Shown here: piece after piece, positions 60,619 to 64,000 of the stretch
How positions within the stretch are numbered: the stretch's first letter is position 1
Layout: the number at the start of each line of letters is the position of its first letter
Program-made: the position numbers and the translations under genes
Notes under the pieces: generated by a model
Told to the model about the DNA's origin: nothing
The model's input: only the letters and a program-made list of their open reading frames with translations
The model's database searches: none
NCBI GenBank assembly: GCA_003612585.1
Contig: RAZH01000002.1
Location: 62,001-126,000 of the forward strand
Direction of reading: 5' to 3'
DNA from: a bacterium 1XD42-54
GTDB taxonomy: Bacteria > Bacillota > Clostridia > Lachnospirales > Lachnospiraceae
DNA: 64,000 nt

Positions 60619-61707
60619 ATGGGAAAGAAGAAGGTTGTCGTAGGGATGTCTGGCGGCGTGGATTCCTCCGTTGCTGCATATCTGTTGCAGAAACAAGGCT
60701 ACGATGTGATCGGTGTGACCATGCAGATCTGGCAGAAAGAGGAAGATGAGGCGGCGAGCGAAAACGGAGGATGCTGTGGGCTGAGCGCAGTGGAGGATGC
60801 CAGGAAAGTGGCTTTTGGGCTTGGAATTCCTCATTATGTGATGAATTTCCGGGATGAATTCCAGGACAAGGTGATTGATTATTTTATGGAAGAGTATCTG
60901 GCTGGCCGTACTCCGAATCCCTGCATAGCCTGCAACCGCTATGTAAAGTGGGAGTCGCTGCTTCGCCGGAGCCTGCAGATTGGCGCTGATTACATTGCGA
61001 CCGGACATTATGCGAGAATTGCTCAGTTGCCGGGAGGGCGTTATGCGCTGCAGCGCTCTGCTACGGCTGCGAAAGACCAGACGTATGCATTGTACAATCT
61101 GACGCAGGAACAGCTTTCGCGCACCTTGATGCCGGTCGGTGATTATGAGAAAGACCAGATTCGGGAGATTGCACAGGAGCTTGACCTTTCCGTGGCACAG
61201 AAGCCGGACAGCATGGAGATCTGTTTTGTGCCGGATCAGGACTATGCTGGTTTTATTCAGAAAAACAGTGGCCAGAAGATTGCAGAGGGGAATTTTGTCA
61301 CATCGGACGGAACAGTCGTCGGTCGCCACAAAGGAATTACCCATTATACGATCGGTCAGAGAAAAGGACTGAATCTGTCCATGGGACATCCGGTGTTTGT
61401 AACGGAAATCAGACCGGAGACGAATGAAGTTGTGATCGGGGAACATGAGGATGTTTTTACGGATCGTCTGGTATGTACGAATCTGAATTTTATGAGTGTT
61501 CCGGACATTTGTGATGAAGTATCGGTTATCGCGAAGATACGTTACAATCATCAGGGCACACCTGCGGTTGTACGAAAAATCGGGCCGGATCAGGCAGAGG
61601 TTGTTTTTGACGAGCCAGTGCGGGCTGTCACGCCGGGACAGGCTGTCGTGTTTTATGACCACGATTATGTGCTTGGAGGCGGAACAATCGTAACGGGCAG
61701 AAAGTAG
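60619..61707 (+). CDS. mnmA: tRNA-specific 2-thiouridylase
   Basis: 362 residues. It makes the 2-thio group of uridine 34 in Lys, Glu and Gln tRNAs. The ATP-PPase loop is GMSGGVDSSVAAYLL, and the active Cys pair is Cys102 (TPNPCIACNRYVKWE) and Cys202 (DSMEICFVPDQDY). GHYARI and YTIGQRKGLNL also fit. The sulfur is delivered through IscS, two genes upstream. Confidence 0.96.
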   Translation: MGKKKVVVGMSGGVDSSVAAYLLQKQGYDVIGVTMQIWQKEEDEAASENGGCCGLSAVEDARKVAFGLGIPHYVMNFRDEFQDKVIDYFMEEYLAGRTPNPCIACNRYVKWESLLRRSLQIGADYIATGHYARIAQLPGGRYALQRSATAAKDQTYALYNLTQEQLSRTLMPVGDYEKDQIREIAQELDLSVAQKPDSMEICFVPDQDYAGFIQKNSGQKIAEGNFVTSDGTVVGRHKGITHYTIGQRKGLNLSMGHPVFVTEIRPETNEVVIGEHEDVFTDRLVCTNLNFMSVPDICDEVSVIAKIRYNHQGTPAVVRKIGPDQAEVVFDEPVRAVTPGQAVVFYDHDYVLGGGTIVTGRK

Positions 61708-61751
61708 TATACTGAAATAAGTATGGAAAACCGGAGGGACAAGCTGAGTTT

Positions 61752-62714
61752 ATGGAAGAGAGAAGCAAAAAAAGGTATAGCAGGCGGAATCACAGGCAGA
61801 CATTCTATGTCTGTCTTGTTGTTTTTTTCCTGCTTGTAGCAATCTGCGTTTTTGTTACGATGTTTCTGTATCGGAGTAGTGAACGCGGTCGCGTACCCGG
61901 AACAGGGGAACCAGCTTCTGTGATTCATACGGTAGATCTGGAATTGCTGGACAGTCCGTATGCGATTTTGCTGGATGCAGATACTGGGGAGGTGCTGTCT
62001 TCGAGGCGTGGAGAAGAGAAGATTTTTCCGGCATCTATGGTAAAGATTATGACAGTTTTAACTGCAATTGAGCAAATTGAGGATTTGGACCGGAAGATTA
62101 CAATGTCGTATGATTATTATGATATGCTTTACGAGCGGGATGCATCGCGGGCCGGATTTGAGCCAGGTGAAGAAGCGGTGATCCGCGACCTGCTTTACGG
62201 GGCCCTGCTTCCGTCGGGAGCTGAGTGCTGTATGGAACTGGCCGTGCAGGCAGCAGGATCAGAATCAGCCTTTACGGAGTTGATGAATGAGCGCGCCCGA
62301 AGTCTCGGACTGACACAGACACACTTTACAAATTGTACGGGACTTCACAATGACGAGCAGTATTCAACTGCAAAGGAGATTGCGCAGATTCTCTGTGAAG
62401 CAATCAAAAATAAAACGTTTTACCAAGTGTTTACCACACCGTCCTATACGGTAAAGGCTACGGATCTCCATCCGGATGGATTTACGTTCTGGAGCACAAT
62501 GTTTAAAACCATGGAATCTTCGGAGGTGACGGATGGTAAGATTGTTGGTGGTAAGACAGGTTATACCGACGAAGCGGGGCGATGTCTTGCCAGCATGGCT
62601 GAAATTGACGGACATGGCTATATTCTTGTGACCGCAGGCTGGGCTGCCGAGCCGCGTACGGAGCAGTATCATGTGAACGATGCGTTTCTGGCATATAATC
62701 AGATTGGCGATTAA
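61752..62714 (+). CDS. D-alanyl-D-alanine carboxypeptidase family protein (S11) with changed SxN motif
   Basis: 320 residues. It has a basic N terminus (KKRYSRRNHR), one membrane segment (TFYVCLVVFFLLVAICVFVTMFLY), then an extracytoplasmic penicillin-binding domain. SxxK is SMVK (Ser95, Lys98), and KTG is GGKTGYTDEAG (Lys268). Where the family normally has Ser-x-Asn the sequence is LLPSGAECC (Ser155, Gly156, Ala157), so the Asn is replaced by Ala. The enzyme may still cut the stem peptide of peptidoglycan, but activity could be lower. The start follows GGAGGG by about 12 bases, a rather long distance. Confidence 0.9.
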   Translation: MEERSKKRYSRRNHRQTFYVCLVVFFLLVAICVFVTMFLYRSSERGRVPGTGEPASVIHTVDLELLDSPYAILLDADTGEVLSSRRGEEKIFPASMVKIMTVLTAIEQIEDLDRKITMSYDYYDMLYERDASRAGFEPGEEAVIRDLLYGALLPSGAECCMELAVQAAGSESAFTELMNERARSLGLTQTHFTNCTGLHNDEQYSTAKEIAQILCEAIKNKTFYQVFTTPSYTVKATDLHPDGFTFWSTMFKTMESSEVTDGKIVGGKTGYTDEAGRCLASMAEIDGHGYILVTAGWAAEPRTEQYHVNDAFLAYNQIGD

Positions 62715-62847
62715 AAGCGCAAATTATGGCAGTCTGATCACAAATATTTGCATGGTAAAGTCAGGTATTCAGAGATGTTTCCTTTTTTGCAGTGTTGTAT
62801 AATGAACACGTAACAAAAACTGGTTTGTTCAAAAAAGGAGGAAAGAC

Positions 62848-64000
62848 ATGAGGAAGAGGATTTTGGTTGGAACATTTCTTGGAACGCTGGCGTTCGCATC
62901 CGGAACTGTGTTTGCGGGCGAGACAGCAGGTAGTGAAATTGAATCTGTAAAAGTGAACTGTTCCGTACAGTCTCCGGGACAGCGTCTTGATACGATTGAG
63001 GTAAAGGTAAAGAATCCGGAAGTGCTGAATGGTATTCAGGCAACGGCATTTACGATGGAAGGGAAATCATATGGCTGGGGATATGAAAAGGAGGACGGCT
63101 TCCGTTCGCCTGATGTCCATGATTTCACAGCTACAATAGCAGGCGCCGTAGTGGAAGAGGATACTCTTATTTTAAGCATTTCTGATTTTAATGAGAAATA
63201 TTACTATGTAGACAGCTATACGGTTACTTGCAGCAGCAACGAAGCACTAACATTTACGAAAGATCAGGTGACGGAAGTAGTGACGCCGGTTGCAGATGAT
63301 TTTGAGCAGCTGACAAAGAGCTTTGATGGACAGCCGGACCTTGTTTATAATCTTTATACACCGGAGAAAGCTGATGAGCCGATGCCTCTGGTACTGGCCT
63401 TCCATGGTTCCGGAGATCAGGAGAATACGAGAGCGAACCGTGTGGTTACCGCATGGGCAGAGCCGGCACAGCAGGCAAAATATCCGTCTTACGTACTGGC
63501 GCCGGTGCTCAGCGATCAGTCGGCAGAGGGACAGGACATCAATGTGGCGCAGGCTGTTTCTGTGGTAAGAGAAATGATCGAAGACGGAAAGGTAGACGCA
63601 GACCGCGTATACGTGACCGGCAAGTCACTCGGAGGAGGAAATACGGTTCATGCGGCAGCTACAAACAGCGATCTGTTTGCGGCAGCGCTTCCGCTTTGCC
63701 CGGCAGCTAAGCGTTTTGAAAACGATGATCTCACCGTGCTTTCAGATATGCCGGTATGGTTTGTCCAGGGTACGAACGACCAGGCAGTTCCGATTGAGGG
63801 AACAAGAGACGCTTATCAGACGATTTTAGGCACGGGAAGCTACAAAGTTAAGATGAAAGAGTATTCTCAGGAAGAGATGGCAGCAAGGGGAATCGCAGAT
63901 GAGAAGCATCATGATGTGGAAATCATTTCCCTTGAAGATGACAAATACGCTGACTGGCTGTTTGCTCAGAAAAAGTCAGATGTGAATGACGCAGTGGATT
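62848..64000 (+). CDS. Secreted esterase/PHB-depolymerase-like protein (3' end outside window)
   Basis: 384 residues are visible. AGGAGGAAAGAC lies before ATG 62848. The N-terminal signal peptide is KRILVGTFLGTLAFASGTVFAGE. An N-terminal domain of about 140 residues follows. The catalytic part shows LVLAFHGSGDQ (oxyanion loop), the nucleophile elbow VTGKSLGGGNT (Ser260) and VQGTNDQAVP (acid). His of the triad is likely in EKHHDVEI. This is the fold of feruloyl-esterase and PHB-depolymerase-like enzymes, so it may remove acyl groups from dietary or host glycans. The substrate is unknown. A TATAAT at 62798-62803 lies upstream without a clear -35 box. Confidence 0.85.
   Translation, partial: MRKRILVGTFLGTLAFASGTVFAGETAGSEIESVKVNCSVQSPGQRLDTIEVKVKNPEVLNGIQATAFTMEGKSYGWGYEKEDGFRSPDVHDFTATIAGAVVEEDTLILSISDFNEKYYYVDSYTVTCSSNEALTFTKDQVTEVVTPVADDFEQLTKSFDGQPDLVYNLYTPEKADEPMPLVLAFHGSGDQENTRANRVVTAWAEPAQQAKYPSYVLAPVLSDQSAEGQDINVAQAVSVVREMIEDGKVDADRVYVTGKSLGGGNTVHAAATNSDLFAAALPLCPAAKRFENDDLTVLSDMPVWFVQGTNDQAVPIEGTRDAYQTILGTGSYKVKMKEYSQEEMAARGIADEKHHDVEIISLEDDKYADWLFAQKKSDVNDAVD

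Overview
The window looks like chromosome from an anaerobic, spore-forming gut Firmicute of the Clostridia, most likely a Lachnospiraceae member. The reasons are the core gene order nusB-xseA-xseB-ispA-dxs-tlyA-nadK-argR-recN-spoIVB, the sporulation genes (spoIVB, spo0A, a SpoVB-like flippase, CotF-type coat proteins), glycogen genes, strong AGGAGG-type ribosome binding sites, and large secreted mucosal-type surface proteins. The species cannot be named from the sequence alone.

Layout. 1-1970: end of serA and a DUF1015 gene. 1970-9726: an AT-rich leader carrying an 11-G run, then a surface protein of about 2400 residues with InlB-like repeats, a Thr/Glu stalk and 15 perfect-length 36-bp calcium-binding-type repeats. 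9933-12771: glgB with an unusual basic tail, and a His-rich CsoR-type repressor. 12843-13866: tRNA-Thr on the minus strand, then a DUF134/NifX fusion gene behind a 22-bp perfect palindrome. 14101-16761: LytTR regulator, DUF3021 membrane protein and an ABC-2 exporter. 16910-21346: a surface O-acylation-type cluster (DUF4358 lipoprotein, SGNH hydrolase, MBOAT, DHHW protein). 21394-24783: thyA, DUF3783, folA, a large palindromic repeat, and pyrBI on the minus strand. 25036-27641: PH-domain protein, prfC, Asp23. 27840-37891: the long housekeeping operon ending in recN and spoIVB.

37892-53389 is the accessory part. It separates spoIVB from spo0A, which are adjacent in Bacillus and many clostridia. 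It holds a small membrane protein with a Bce/MacB-like ABC pair, a broken HI0074/HepT-type remnant, DUF3786, a GNAT, a MalT-like LuxR regulator directly upstream of a 1443-residue BspA-like leucine-rich surface protein, a tight three-gene unit (small DUF6864-like protein, HipA-like kinase, Nudix hydrolase), and a YitT membrane protein. The kinase unit is the best candidate here for a poorly described system.

53390-64000 returns to core functions: spo0A, glgA, two small coat-type proteins behind a hairpin that may act both as terminator and as a cover over the ribosome binding site, the SpoVB-like flippase (minus strand), an Rrf2 regulator with iscS-iscU-mnmA (Fe-S cluster and tRNA thiolation), an S11 carboxypeptidase with an altered SxN motif, and a secreted esterase that runs off the window end.

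All functional calls come from reading motifs and gene order. No database search was run.
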